NCBI GenBank assembly: GCA_035299085.1
Contig: DATGXG010000029.1
Coordinates: forward strand, 18,013 to 82,012
DNA length: 64,000 bases
Direction of reading: 5' to 3'
Source: Bacteroidales bacterium
Lineage (GTDB): Bacteria; Bacteroidota; Bacteroidia; Bacteroidales; UBA10428
The notes under the pieces were generated by a model. It saw nothing but the letters and a program-made list of their open reading frames with translations. It was not told the DNA's origin and ran no database searches. The position numbers were made by a program, and so were the translations under genes. This document shows, one piece after another, positions 27,501-36,199 of the stretch (its first letter is position 1; each line of letters begins with the position of its first letter).

Positions 27501-27862
27501 AGTAATCCGTCGTTATTTATATCAACCATGGATACACCGCTGTACCACTGGCTATTGTTAAGTCCTTCAAAATTTCGTGTAATGTCCATGAAATTAAAAT
27601 CTCCAAGATTAAGGTACACTCTCGGAGAAACCATGTTTCCTGCAAAAACGATATCCTGCAGTCCGTCATTGTTCAGGTCGCCAATACCCACACCGGCTCC
27701 GTTGTAGATGTATTCATATGTCATCACATGAAAACTGTCGCTTTCAGTTATCCGGTTATTAAAGTCGATTCCTGTCTGCTTTGCTGTAAGCAGTTGAAAC
27801 CTTGGTGATTTTGAGCATGAAATGGCAAGCAATGCCAGAACAGCAAGGGCAATATTTTTCAT
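24587..27862 (-). CDS. SusC/D-linked VCBS/FG-GAP repeat lipoprotein (1091 residues)
   Basis: Lipobox AISC (about residue 16). The mature N-terminus FNNRITESDSFHVMTYEYIYNGAGVGIGD is typical of large VCBS proteins found beside SusC/SusD genes. There are many calcium-loop blades (DLNNDGLQD, DINNDGLLD, DYDLDGDLD, DVNKDGYPD, DVDNDGDND, DFDQDGDED), with an ASPIC-type segment in the middle (about 500-570: GAKAEIW...LHFGIGK), making two propeller arrays. It is the third gene after SusC and SusD on this strand, separated from SusD by a terminator. Probably a surface glycan- or protein-binding partner of the uptake complex; inferred from context. Confidence 0.85.
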   Translation of the reverse strand: MKNIALAVLALLAISCSKSPRFQLLTAKQTGIDFNNRITESDSFHVMTYEYIYNGAGVGIGDLNNDGLQDIVFAGNMVSPRVYLNLGDFNFMDITRNFEGLNNSQWYSGVSMVDINNDGLLDVYLTSTGPNPANCKNRLWINNGSKGKESPTFTEMAEKYGIADDHQSVNAAFFDYDLDGDLDLYVLNNTLTTRMNTMYRAKITDGTAQNNDQLYRNNNDGTFTNVTVEAGITIEGFGLGLAIGDVNKDGYPDIYVSNDYMSNDLLYINQRNGTFKNEIASLLSYQTKSSMGDDMADINNDGFPDIFTMDMLPEHYYKKKQTINGFSYIFYLNDDKFGYEHQILRNMLQVHNGLINGDLVPYSEVGQYAGIYATEWSWSPLFADYDNDGDKDLLVANGYPKDMTDKDWTKYKAEMFGSLGTDEQIIDKAPAIKVPNMAFENTGNLKFVQKTDEWLGKTPSYSYGASFVDLDNDGDLDYVTNNLDDNAFVYRNKTIEKSSKTSNYISIRLIGKGGNTMAVGAKAEIWSNGKYQFLEKFLTRGYASSVDPVLHFGIGKNQKIDSLRITWPASGNETVIKTPAINGMIVIDENNAVQKPHSNPVKKSYMFEKADDVIDYVHQQTDFPDFFLNQKIIQHKFSQIGPCMAKGDINNDGLDDIIIGSTNQLPTMVYIQKDNRFIRTEFPGLTGHKEFSESGFEIADVDNDGDNDVVAIAGGYENQDESEYKHFLYVNQNGKYERTQLPIPQFPASVIRAIDFDHDGDMDFFIASRVKKGMYPYANHSWLVLNDKGRLYVEPWCKLNLGMVTDAIWTDYDKDGFEDLLLARDWNSLLILKNIKGKGLEPQTISGFNDHTGIWYSLAAGDFDQDGDEDYIAGNLGENNRFTVSDQYPLSLYAIDLDMDGTIDPIATGYWTDISGQMTEYPINYLDELWSQSNYFARRFQDYATFSYASFKDMIDPAFLKQAEFKLQVKTASSYILWNDKGTFTWEKLPLPLQLAPITRMIVTDLNGDNMQDVILTGNDHTYDIATGYYDASKSNVMLNTGKGTFNVLSPSQSGMAIKGMVQSLLYFKGDTSLVVAGVNRNKVAVYKQRP

Positions 27863-27904
27863 GGATTCTCTTATTTAACAGATGCAGCAAAGGATGTAAA
27901 TATA

Positions 27905-27938
27905 TAAAAAAAGTGGACTACCCTGGGGCAGTCCACTT
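27905..27938 (-). terminator. Terminator between SusD and the VCBS gene
   Basis: 27912-27919 (AGTGGACT) and 27930-27937 (AGTCCACT) pair perfectly around a 10-base loop. On the minus strand the hairpin is followed by a run of T (complement of 27905-27911). It lies 24 bp after the SusD stop and about 43 bp before the VCBS gene start, so it should reduce expression of that gene relative to SusC/SusD. Confidence 0.8.
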
Positions 27939-27961
27939 AAGAATATCATGACAGATATTGA

Positions 27962-29875
27962 TTATCTGTTCTGAACAATTTTACCGTTTGAAAGGTCAAT
28001 CTGACGCTGAGGAACAGGATAAGTAACATCTTCGGGACCTACAACAGCAGATCCGTAGAGTGCGTTACCCCATGTAAGGGTTTTCTGATAGTTAAGTACC
28101 CTGTTGAGTTCTTCTACAGTTTTACCCCAACGATTCAGGTCGAAATACCTGTGGCCTTCAAGACCAAGTTCAAGTTTTCTTTCAATCTGAAGAGCATAGA
28201 AAGCTTCATCCTCGTTAGCAAAAGCTGCGGGATATTCAGCGATTTCATAGGTAGCTGCGTTGGTTGTATTGTCGGATTCTTTAACAAAACCGGCAGCATT
28301 TGCAGCTCTGTGACGGACCCTGTTGATATAATCTGTTGCTTCGGCCAGATCCGGTGTAGCTTTGAAAATATCACATTCGGCAATCATCAGAAGTACGTCT
28401 GCATAGCGGATCATACGATAACCGTTTGAAGTCCAGCCTGATGTCCAGTTACCAACTTCGGTAAACTGACCCTGCTGTGATTTCTTGTAAACCTGTTTCT
28501 TGGCTGAGAAAGGTCCGGAATAGCTTTGATCCCTGATCCAGTCGCCACCGGTATGTACACCCCAATCCCAGAAAGGAATACCTCTTCTTCCAACTGACCA
28601 GTCAAGACGCGGGTCAACAGGCTGTGATTCATCCTCAGTCCATCTTAATTCCCAGTTTGCAGGTGAAGTCAAAGGATTTTTACCCCTGATACCGTTTGTA
28701 TCAATACATACATAGCCAAGATCCTTGAAAGGTTCAGCAGGATTATATACAGTAACACCCTGGTTAACAGCGTATTTAGATGTAGGATCCCATATGCTTC
28801 CACCCGGAACGCCCTGGTCATTCTTAACAGCATTGGCAGGAGTATCGAAAGTGAAATTCGGCAAAGGAAGACCACCTTGAGTTCTGAACGTATTTACATA
28901 TTCCTGGTTCGGAATGAAGAAACCGCAGCAACCGCCGGGTGAACCGTTGTTGCCTTTGTAGGGGAAGTTCAGAACTTCGCCGCCACCTGCATTTGATCCG
29001 CCTGAACCATCATTTACAGAGTACTGAACGGTATAAATGGATTCTACGCCGTTACGGTTTGCAATGTCGAAAATTTCACCGTATGTAGGTGCAAGTCCGA
29101 TAGGATCACCGTTCGGCTTTTTACCGTTGAGTTCCACATCCTTAAGCAGAGCGATAGCAGCATCATAATCTTTGTTCATCTGCATTTGAGCTTTAGCCAA
29201 CATTACCTGGCTTACTGTCTTATTCCAGCGGCCGATCTGGCCCATATCCAAAGCAAGAGAAGTTCCTGCTGTAAGGTCAGCAATGATCTTCGCTTTTATG
29301 GTTTCCTGAGATTCAGTATTTGTAACCTCATAAGGGTCAACTGTTTCATCAACATAGGGAATCTTTTCCCAGAATCTCCATGCTTCAAAATGGTAGAAAC
29401 CGCGAAGAACCCTGGCCTGATTTACGAAGTTATCGTATTGCTCCTGGGTAATCTGGCCTGCATCAAGTGTCATTTTTGCAAACTGAATCGTTGAATTACA
29501 ACGGGCAATACCTTCATAAAGCATTCTCCATTTGTTATTGATCTTACCGTTTGTGGCAGTTTCAGAGAAAGTCTGGACCGGGTTCATTTCCGGCTGGTCA
29601 CCTGCGTCTGAACCTTTGTTTGCTTCCAAACCACGTACTGAACCCCAAAGCCAGTTGGTATTGGTGGCATCCCACTGGTCACCGCTTCCGCTGTTGGAAA
29701 CGCCGTCAAGAAGTGAGTAAGCTCCAATCAACAGGTTGTCAACACCTTTCTCAGATATCAAGACCGTCTGGTCAAGGCTGCCGTTTGGTGTGACTTCAAG
29801 GAAGTCACTGCTGCAGGAATTCGCAATTCCGATTGCAGCAATTGATATAGTGATTAATATATTTCTCTTTTTCAT
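27962..29875 (-). CDS. SusD/RagB-family outer-membrane nutrient-binding lipoprotein
   Basis: A 637-residue surface lipoprotein that caps the SusC transporter and binds the substrate. The signal ends in IANSC (about residue 21), followed by SSDFLEVTPNGSLDQ, the usual start of mature SusD proteins. TPR-like helices follow (ARVLRGFYHFEAWRFWEKIPYVDE, AKIIADLTAGTSLAL), and the C-terminal RagB part has YADVLLMIAE, INRVRHRA and ALQIERKLELGLEGHRYFDLNRWGK. It starts 18 bp after the SusC stop. The substrate is not identifiable; fucose-containing glycans or plant polysaccharide would fit the neighbouring hydrolases. Confidence 0.95.
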   Translation of the reverse strand: MKKRNILITISIAAIGIANSCSSDFLEVTPNGSLDQTVLISEKGVDNLLIGAYSLLDGVSNSGSGDQWDATNTNWLWGSVRGLEANKGSDAGDQPEMNPVQTFSETATNGKINNKWRMLYEGIARCNSTIQFAKMTLDAGQITQEQYDNFVNQARVLRGFYHFEAWRFWEKIPYVDETVDPYEVTNTESQETIKAKIIADLTAGTSLALDMGQIGRWNKTVSQVMLAKAQMQMNKDYDAAIALLKDVELNGKKPNGDPIGLAPTYGEIFDIANRNGVESIYTVQYSVNDGSGGSNAGGGEVLNFPYKGNNGSPGGCCGFFIPNQEYVNTFRTQGGLPLPNFTFDTPANAVKNDQGVPGGSIWDPTSKYAVNQGVTVYNPAEPFKDLGYVCIDTNGIRGKNPLTSPANWELRWTEDESQPVDPRLDWSVGRRGIPFWDWGVHTGGDWIRDQSYSGPFSAKKQVYKKSQQGQFTEVGNWTSGWTSNGYRMIRYADVLLMIAECDIFKATPDLAEATDYINRVRHRAANAAGFVKESDNTTNAATYEIAEYPAAFANEDEAFYALQIERKLELGLEGHRYFDLNRWGKTVEELNRVLNYQKTLTWGNALYGSAVVGPEDVTYPVPQRQIDLSNGKIVQNR

Positions 29876-29893
29876 CTTATGAAAATTTATTAA

Positions 29894-32800
29894 TTATAAA
29901 CCAAGATTGAGGCCGACGTTGAACTGCCTTACAGTGGGGTAGTTACCGTAGTCAATACCGAATGCAGTATCACCACCACCGAGTTCGGGATCAAGTCCTG
30001 TATATTTGGTAAGTGTGAAAAGATTAACAGCCTGTACATAAACCCTGAGGTTCTTGATTTTTACCTTGTTCACGATGCTTTCGGGAATGGTATAACCAAT
30101 GGTCAGGTTTTTAAGCCTTAAGTAAGAACCATCCTCAATGTAATAGCTTGTCGACTGTGTATTGGTCGAGAAGTTTGAAGTATTGGATGCCTTAGGAACG
30201 TCGGTATTGGTTCTGTCAGGTGTCCAACTCTTGGTCAGCAGGTCCTCGCTCTTCTGTCCCTGGAATGATGGCCAGAAATCAGTCCACCATTTGTTCCAGT
30301 TATAGATGTCATTGCCATAGCTTCCATAGAAGAAGGCTGACAGGTCTAAATTCTTATAATTCAGACCAATATTCAAACCATAAGTGAAATCGGGATTGGG
30401 GTTACCAATTACCTGGCGGTCACCTGGATCAATTTTAGAATCGAGAGCTGCATCACCCTGGTTAACGTTCTGGAATTTCATGAAGCCGGGAGCAGCACCA
30501 TCCTGTGTAGGAGAGTTAGCAACATCAGCATCGCTCTGGAAGAGGCCGATAACTTTGTATCCGAAGAATGAGGATACTGCTTCGCCTTCCATGTTACGAA
30601 CGAGGTTTCCAATACGTGATCCGCCTGATTCAAAGAAAGGAGTGCTGTTGTCAACCTTTATGATTTCGTTCTTGAAGGTTGTGAAAGTCAAATTGGCATT
30701 GAAACCAAGGTCACCGAAATTATTCTTATAACCAACTTCCATATCAACACCTGAGTTCTTCATCTGACCTACATTGATATAGGGAGCAGTTGCTGAACCT
30801 ACGGTTCCCGGTACTTCAGGCTGGAAAAGAAGGTCTTTGGAGGTCCTTGAATACCAGTCAAAAACTAAGGTTAACTTGTTGTCGAACAGACCGCCTTCAA
30901 AACCGATGTTTGTACTGACGTTGGTTTCCCATTTAGCATTTGGGTTGGCAATTGTGGTTGCACGGAAACCTTCAACAGAGGAAGTTCCTGTACCATCAAG
31001 GTCATAGTATGATGAACCGGCTCCACCGCCATACAATGCATACTGGTTCTGTGGCTGAACCGGGATCTGGTTACCCATGGTACCGTATGATCCCCTGATT
31101 TTCAGTTCAGACAGCCAGGGCAGACCATCGAGAAATGCTTCTTCGCCAATGCGCCATCCGGCAGATACTGAAGGGAAAATACCGTATTTATCGTCCTGAC
31201 CAAATACTGATGAACCGTCACGGCGAACCGTTGCACTCAACAGGTATTTATCCATGAACTGGTAGTCAGCCTTGATAAACTGGCTTAACAACGCTCTAGG
31301 AGTGTAGTAATTTGAATTGGCATTCTGTATCTTCTGTCCGTTGTTCAGAGTGCGGAATGACAGTTTATCGGAGAAATAACCGGCACGGTTACCTGATACA
31401 TCACGGCCAAGACCGGTCTCTAAAGCTTCGTAACCTAATACTGCATTGATTGTATGCTGTCCGAAAGTTTTGTTAAGGTTCAGTGTATTTGACCAGAACC
31501 AGTCGCCACCAACACCGGCACCTTCGCTCATGGAAGCGGTACCCACGTTTTCAGCTCTTTCATAGGTAGCAAAACCATAGTCAGTATAATAATAGGTAGC
31601 ATAGGTACCACCTACTGTGCTTCTGAAATTCAAACCTTCGAGAAGTTTCACATCCAGGTAGGTACTGGCAATCATGCGCAGGTTAAGGTTCATGTCGTCT
31701 TTATCCCTGTTGAGGTCAGCCAGTGAGTTGGTGCTGTTACCAAGACGGGGGGCAATACCTGTACCGCCGTATTCGCCAACTTTGAAAGTATGTGATGAAC
31801 CGGCAATTTCCTGTGTGATAACAGCAGGAATAATAGGCTGTGTTCTGTATGATGCCATCTGGATCGGGCTTCCTTCACCAAGGTTGGTAACCTGGTGTGA
31901 CCTGGTCATGGCGAGGGTAAAGTTTTCACCAACTTTAACACGGTCATTCAGGAATGTCCATTCCGAGTTGAAACGGCCACTATACCTTTTTTCGTAGGTA
32001 CGAAGAATGATACCACCCCGGTCGAAATAGCCGAAACTACCGAAGAATCTTGCTTTGTCATTACCACCTGACAATGATATGTCATGGTTCTGAATCGGTG
32101 CAGGATCGGTAATTACATCATACCAGTCAGTGTGAGCAGCCCATGAAGGTAATGTAGGAGCTGCATTGGCACTTGAACCATACAGAGGATGAACTTCGAA
32201 ATCAGGAATGTTATCGTCATCCGGTCCGTCAACTGTACCATTTAATTTATCATTCTTGTAAACAAGCCACTGTAAATCGGCATACCCTTCGGTGGTTACA
32301 AAACCGCTTGTCGGGCCTTTGCCGGGCAGCTGGGAGCCAACATACATATCGTAGTTAACCTTGATTCCCTGGCCGCCTTTTTTGGTTGTTACAACGATAA
32401 CACCGTTTGAAGCCCTGGAACCGTAAACTGATGCTGAACCAGCGTCTTTCAGAACTGTCATGGTTTCAACGTCGTTCGGGTTCAGGGTGGTGATATCGGT
32501 TGTAGGAACACCGTCAACAATGTACAACGGGTCGTTTCCTTCGAATGAGCTGATACCCCTGATCCTTACTTTTGCTGCTTCACCGGGCTGTCCGCTTCCT
32601 GTTACAGTCACACCTGAAGTGCGGCCCTGTAACTGGCTGGTAACGTTACCGGTAGGAATGGCAGTCAGTTTGGAGGTTTCAACTACACCAACAGCACCTG
32701 TGATATCGCGCTTACGCTGTGTTGAATAACCTGTTACAACTACTTCCTGCAACGAAACGATGTCCTGTTTAAGAACTACGTCAATCGCACTCTGAGCACC

Positions 32801-33067
32801 AACAGTAACTTCTTCGGTAAGATAGCCGATGAATGAAAATTGTAAAACTGCATCGGGACCCGGAACCTTAATCGAATAGGCGCCGTTCATGTCGGTAATT
32901 GTTCCGTTCATTGTGCCCTTAAGTAATACATTCACACCCGGTGCAGGTCCTTCACCTTCGATGGTAACCTTACCGGTAATGGTTCTTTCCTGGGCGAAAG
33001 CAAAGCCCAATGAAAGCACCATGCTGAGCATAAACAGCGCAATGCGCTGTACCTTGGTAATTTGCAT
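29894..33067 (-). CDS. SusC/RagA-family TonB-dependent transporter
   Basis: A 1057-residue outer-membrane receptor. Signal peptide MQITKVQRIALFMLSMVLSLG...AFAQ; carboxypeptidase-D-regulatory-like domain (ITGKVTIEGEGPAPGVNVLLKG, residues 29-110); plug with the SusC signature LQGRTSGVTVTGSGQPGEA, VRIRGISSFEGNDPLYIVDGVP and ASVYGSRASNGVIVVTTKKG; then a 22-strand beta-barrel ending in a terminal aromatic-rich strand. It imports glycans across the outer membrane with TonB energy. First gene of the SusC-SusD-VCBS unit; about 600 bp of gene-free DNA lie upstream. No anti-sigma/ECF or hybrid regulator is adjacent. Confidence 0.95.
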   Translation of the reverse strand: MQITKVQRIALFMLSMVLSLGFAFAQERTITGKVTIEGEGPAPGVNVLLKGTMNGTITDMNGAYSIKVPGPDAVLQFSFIGYLTEEVTVGAQSAIDVVLKQDIVSLQEVVVTGYSTQRKRDITGAVGVVETSKLTAIPTGNVTSQLQGRTSGVTVTGSGQPGEAAKVRIRGISSFEGNDPLYIVDGVPTTDITTLNPNDVETMTVLKDAGSASVYGSRASNGVIVVTTKKGGQGIKVNYDMYVGSQLPGKGPTSGFVTTEGYADLQWLVYKNDKLNGTVDGPDDDNIPDFEVHPLYGSSANAAPTLPSWAAHTDWYDVITDPAPIQNHDISLSGGNDKARFFGSFGYFDRGGIILRTYEKRYSGRFNSEWTFLNDRVKVGENFTLAMTRSHQVTNLGEGSPIQMASYRTQPIIPAVITQEIAGSSHTFKVGEYGGTGIAPRLGNSTNSLADLNRDKDDMNLNLRMIASTYLDVKLLEGLNFRSTVGGTYATYYYTDYGFATYERAENVGTASMSEGAGVGGDWFWSNTLNLNKTFGQHTINAVLGYEALETGLGRDVSGNRAGYFSDKLSFRTLNNGQKIQNANSNYYTPRALLSQFIKADYQFMDKYLLSATVRRDGSSVFGQDDKYGIFPSVSAGWRIGEEAFLDGLPWLSELKIRGSYGTMGNQIPVQPQNQYALYGGGAGSSYYDLDGTGTSSVEGFRATTIANPNAKWETNVSTNIGFEGGLFDNKLTLVFDWYSRTSKDLLFQPEVPGTVGSATAPYINVGQMKNSGVDMEVGYKNNFGDLGFNANLTFTTFKNEIIKVDNSTPFFESGGSRIGNLVRNMEGEAVSSFFGYKVIGLFQSDADVANSPTQDGAAPGFMKFQNVNQGDAALDSKIDPGDRQVIGNPNPDFTYGLNIGLNYKNLDLSAFFYGSYGNDIYNWNKWWTDFWPSFQGQKSEDLLTKSWTPDRTNTDVPKASNTSNFSTNTQSTSYYIEDGSYLRLKNLTIGYTIPESIVNKVKIKNLRVYVQAVNLFTLTKYTGLDPELGGGDTAFGIDYGNYPTVRQFNVGLNLGL

Positions 33068-33532
33068 GGTTAAAAGTTTTTTGTAAACAATTAGTTAATA
33101 TTAGGGTTAAAAAGATAACACCAATCCTTAGGGGGATTAATGTTACTGCAAGATATTAAAAATATATTAAAAATTACATGATCTGTTGTTTTTTTTAAAA
33201 TTATTCTCTGAATTGTACATTAAGTTAAAAGTTAATAACCAGAAAAACAATAAAATAAGATTTAAATATTGTTGAAAATATTCTACTAACTATCTCAATG
33301 TTTCACTGTAGCGGGTATTCAAAATCAGCACATTCTGATCAGCACACCGTCATTGAAACTAACGTAACACTCTTTTTCATTCTTTTACCGGACGCCCTTT
33401 CTACGTTAAAACTGAGGTAATAACAGGAACAGACGTGAAAAACATTTGTTTCGTTAGTTTTATGAAAATTTAACCATTTCGTTACATTTTTTTAAAAAAA
33501 CATCAATTTCCGGGTAAATTATTATCTTCATT

Positions 33533-33588
33533 GAATGAAAAATGAAGAATGAAAAATGAAGAATGAAAAATGAAGAATGAAAAATGAA
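33533..33588. repeat. Tandem repeat, 14-base unit (double heptamer)
   Basis: Four copies of GAATGAAAAATGAA in direct tandem, then degenerate AAAATGAAAT to about 33600. The unit is two heptamers, AATGAAA and AATGAAG. It lies in the fucP leader region. Confidence 0.85.
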
Positions 33589-33638
33589 AAATGAAATAAT
33601 GAACACCGAACACCGATTTATGATTTAAGAAGTTTTAC

Positions 33639-33665
33639 CTAACAGACTAACAGACTAACAGACTA
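33639..33665. repeat. Octamer tandem repeat abutting fucP start
   Basis: Three copies of CTAACAGA plus a partial copy end 5 bases before the fucP ATG at 33671, so the place where a ribosome-binding site would sit is made of repeat DNA. Confidence 0.85.
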
Positions 33666-33670
33666 CTCCC

Positions 33671-34936
33671 ATGACAAAACTTATCAAAAAGGAATACCTC
33701 GTTCCCTTCATTCTCGTAACTGCCCTGTTTTTATTCTGGGGGATTCCCGGGAACATGAATGATATCCTTATCAAACAGTTCATGAAATCATTCGAATTAA
33801 CCAGGCTTCAGGCAGGACTTATCCAATCGGCCTATTATATGGGTTATTTTGTACTTGCAATACCGGCAGGCCTGCTTATGCGGAGGTTTGGTTATAAGGC
33901 AGGACTGGTAACCGGTCTTATGCTTTTTGCCCTCGGCGCTCTCCTTTTCTGGCCCGCTGCTATTATTGGTAAATTCGGTTTCTTCCTTTTCGCCCTTTTT
34001 GTAATTGCTTCAGGTGCATCATTTCTTGAAACCGGTGCCAATCCTTTTATTGCAACCCTCGGGGATCCGGAATCATCGGAAAGAAGGCTTAACTTTTCAC
34101 AGGCCTTTAATCCTATCGGTGCCATTTCCGGTGTGGGCATCGGCACACTGTTTATTCTATCGGGCATTGAACACAGTCCTGAGAAGATTGAAGCACTGAA
34201 ACAGGCTGGTACCTATGCTTCCTACCTTCACAGCGAAACACTCCGGGTAATCGTTCCATATGCCGTACTGGGTTCAATTGTTTTTTTATGGGGCATTTTA
34301 ATTCTGGTTACAAGGTTTCCTAAATCAACGGGTACTGAGGAAGAAGACAGAGGACTGATCAAAGACCTGTTTAAATACCCGCATTTTTATAAAGGTGTAT
34401 TTGCCCAGTTTTGCTATGTGGGTGCACAGGTAGGCACATGGAGTTTCTTTATACAATATATACAGGATTATACCGGTGAACATGAAAAACTTGCCGGAAC
34501 ACTGCTTGTTGGCACGCTGGGAGCTTTTGCCGTCGGACGGTTTTCTGCCACCTGGCTCATGCAGTATGTCAAACCATCCAGGCTTATGGGGATCTACGGA
34601 TTCATTAATATTACACTCGTTCTTCTTGCCATCCTTGTACCGGGATGGATCGGTGTCTGGTCCATATTTCTGACAAGCTTTTTTATGTCGCTGATGTTTC
34701 CCACCATATTTGCCATGGGAATTAAAGGCCTGGGTGAAAATACAAAGCTCGGAAGTTCCCTGATGGTCATGGCCATTATCGGCGGTGCCGTATTTACCCC
34801 GATCATGGGCGTGATTTCCGACCGCACACACAAAATGGCCATAGCCATGATCGTAGTGCTGGTTTGCTATATCGTGGTTACCTGGTATGCATTTTTAGGC
34901 AGCAAACCTAAGGGATCGTCATTGCGAGGAGCTTGA
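33671..34936 (+). CDS. fucP: L-fucose:H+ symporter (MFS)
   Basis: A 421-residue inner-membrane permease with 12 predicted helices. It matches the FucP family at GNMNDILIKQF (D31 aligns with the proton-linked Asp46 of E. coli FucP), QAGLIQSAYYMGYFVLAIPAG, MRRFGYKAG and FLETGANPFIATLG (E120 aligns with Glu135), followed by RRLNFSQAFNPIG. It imports L-fucose released by the GH95 enzyme for the fuculokinase at 2259. The final codons (GSSLRGA-stop) are supplied by a dispersed palindromic repeat that starts at 34917, so the C-terminus was altered by repeat insertion. The natural C-terminus may have been slightly different. Confidence 0.9.
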   Translation: MTKLIKKEYLVPFILVTALFLFWGIPGNMNDILIKQFMKSFELTRLQAGLIQSAYYMGYFVLAIPAGLLMRRFGYKAGLVTGLMLFALGALLFWPAAIIGKFGFFLFALFVIASGASFLETGANPFIATLGDPESSERRLNFSQAFNPIGAISGVGIGTLFILSGIEHSPEKIEALKQAGTYASYLHSETLRVIVPYAVLGSIVFLWGILILVTRFPKSTGTEEEDRGLIKDLFKYPHFYKGVFAQFCYVGAQVGTWSFFIQYIQDYTGEHEKLAGTLLVGTLGAFAVGRFSATWLMQYVKPSRLMGIYGFINITLVLLAILVPGWIGVWSIFLTSFFMSLMFPTIFAMGIKGLGENTKLGSSLMVMAIIGGAVFTPIMGVISDRTHKMAIAMIVVLVCYIVVTWYAFLGSKPKGSSLRGA

Positions 34937-35103
34937 AAAAACTATGATTATAGTACAAAGTTTTCGTCGACGAAGCAATCTGCCGGAACAGGCACAGCGA
35001 TACAAAGAGTGTTTCATGGCTAGGCTCTTCCTGTTCGGGCAGAATGCTTCGTCGACATCAATATAAGTTATAATCATAACTTTGTCTGCTCCTCGCAATG
35101 ACG
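34917..35103. repeat. 187-bp palindromic element overlapping the fucP 3' end
   Basis: The ends 34917-34932 and 35088-35103 are perfect 16-base inverted complements (CGTCATTGCGAGGAGC). Inside, a second pair of arms (GTCGACGAAGCA at about 34967 versus TGCTTCGTCGAC at about 35046) continues through (C)TGCC(G/C)GAACAGG, and ATGATTATA faces TATAATCAT. The whole element could fold into one long hairpin. The terminal motif resembles a REP/MITE-like repeat that I recall as common in Bacteroidota and other genomes. It contains no gene, and its left end encodes the last residues and stop of fucP. Confidence 0.8.
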
Positions 35104-35109
35104 GATCTT

Positions 35110-35141
35110 TCTAAACATCTAATCATCTAAACTTCTAAACC
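35110..35141. repeat. Octamer tandem repeat abutting the GH88/105-like gene
   Basis: Four octamers TCTAAACA, TCTAATCA, TCTAAACT, TCTAAACC in tandem end 2 bases before the ATG at 35144. No Shine-Dalgarno sequence is present between them and the start. Confidence 0.8.
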
Positions 35142-35143
35142 AC

Positions 35144-36199
35144 ATGATAAGAAGAAACTTCCTCACTACCTCCGCCCTCGCTGCTACAGGCATACTGGCC
35201 TGCACACCCAAAAAAGTTGAAACCGCAACAGCTGAAACCGGTGCCCTTGCTGATCCTCTGGTTCAGAAAGCCATTAATGTGCTTTTGTGCAACCAGCGTA
35301 TGGCATGGGAACAGGGTACCGCTTCGCAGGCTCTTATTTCAGTTGGTAAGAAAGACCTTGCCATCTTGTTTGCCCGCGATGCCGTTGTCAGGCAAACTTC
35401 CGAAGGCCGCCTCGGAATTGTAGCCAATGACCCGGGAGTTACCGATCCGGCTTCGAACGGTGAAGCTGTACTCCTTGCCTGGAAAGAAACAGGTGATGAA
35501 AAATATAAGAAGGCTGCGGAAGCCATGTACAATTATCTTAAAAACATAGCTCCAAAAACAAAGGACGGTGTTTTGCATCATATTACGTACGCACCCCAGG
35601 TATGGAGCGACGCTTCTTTTATGGCCCCTCCGTTTCTTGCCCTGATGGACGATTATGATGAAGCCGTGAAGCAAATAGCCGGATTTGTGAAGTATCTTAT
35701 GGACCCCGAAAAGAAACTGCTGTACCACCAGTGGGACGAATCAAAGAATGAATATTCCCGCAAGCTGCTGTGGGGTGGGGGAAACGGATGGACTGCCGCT
35801 GGAATAGCTAAAATCATCAATGTGCTTCCCTCCAACCGGGATGACCTGAAAACCACACTCACCGGCATTGGCAAAGACATTATCGACGGATGCATTGCCT
35901 TTATGCGGCCGGATGGATTATTCCACGACATCATTGACGACAGCAATTCCTTTGTTGAAACGAATCTTGGACAGATGATCGCTTTTTCAATCTATACAGG
36001 TGTTAAATCGGGATGGCTCGATGCTTCATACCGCGAAAAGGCTGATAGGATGAGAAATGCAGCACGTTCAAAGGTTGACTCACAGGGAGTGATTACCGGG
36101 GCATGCGGCTCGCCTTCATTTGACAAGGTAGGCACATCCACCGAAGCCCAGTCGTTTTTCATCATGATGGAAAGCGCATGGCATTCACTCCAGTCGTGA
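35144..36199 (+). CDS. GH88/GH105-like unsaturated glycuronyl hydrolase, Tat-type lipoprotein
   Basis: A 351-residue protein with a twin-arginine signal (MIRRNFLTTSALAATGILAC) that also contains a lipobox, ILAC (C20). The mature part is an (alpha/alpha)6 barrel similar to GH105/GH88 enzymes that remove unsaturated glucuronyl or galacturonyl residues from lyase products: VWSDASFMAPPFLA with candidate catalytic D156, and WGGGNGWTAAGIAK at 210-222, in place of the usual W-S-R-G-N-G-W. Divergence from that motif makes the specificity uncertain. It lies after fucP and shares its 3' end (15 bp, antisense) with the convergent HmuY-like gene. Probably acts on fucose- or uronate-containing glycans. 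Confidence 0.72.
   Translation: MIRRNFLTTSALAATGILACTPKKVETATAETGALADPLVQKAINVLLCNQRMAWEQGTASQALISVGKKDLAILFARDAVVRQTSEGRLGIVANDPGVTDPASNGEAVLLAWKETGDEKYKKAAEAMYNYLKNIAPKTKDGVLHHITYAPQVWSDASFMAPPFLALMDDYDEAVKQIAGFVKYLMDPEKKLLYHQWDESKNEYSRKLLWGGGNGWTAAGIAKIINVLPSNRDDLKTTLTGIGKDIIDGCIAFMRPDGLFHDIIDDSNSFVETNLGQMIAFSIYTGVKSGWLDASYREKADRMRNAARSKVDSQGVITGACGSPSFDKVGTSTEAQSFFIMMESAWHSLQS

Larger units (their letters stand above)
33068..33670. other. 603-bp divergent intergenic region between susC-like and fucP genes
   Basis: AT-rich, no coding sequence found. It should hold both the SusC promoter (minus) and the fucP promoter (plus), but I found no clean TTTG-N19-TAnnTTTG on either strand. A direct repeat ATCAGCACA occurs twice near 33325-33350, spaced by about 14 bp, a possible operator. 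Two tandem-repeat blocks (33533-33588 and 33639-33665) occupy the fucP-proximal end and are listed separately. Confidence 0.6.

Noticed and set aside
34917..35103. Insertion sequence
   Set aside because: No transposase and too short; the long palindrome fits a REP/MITE-like repeat better.
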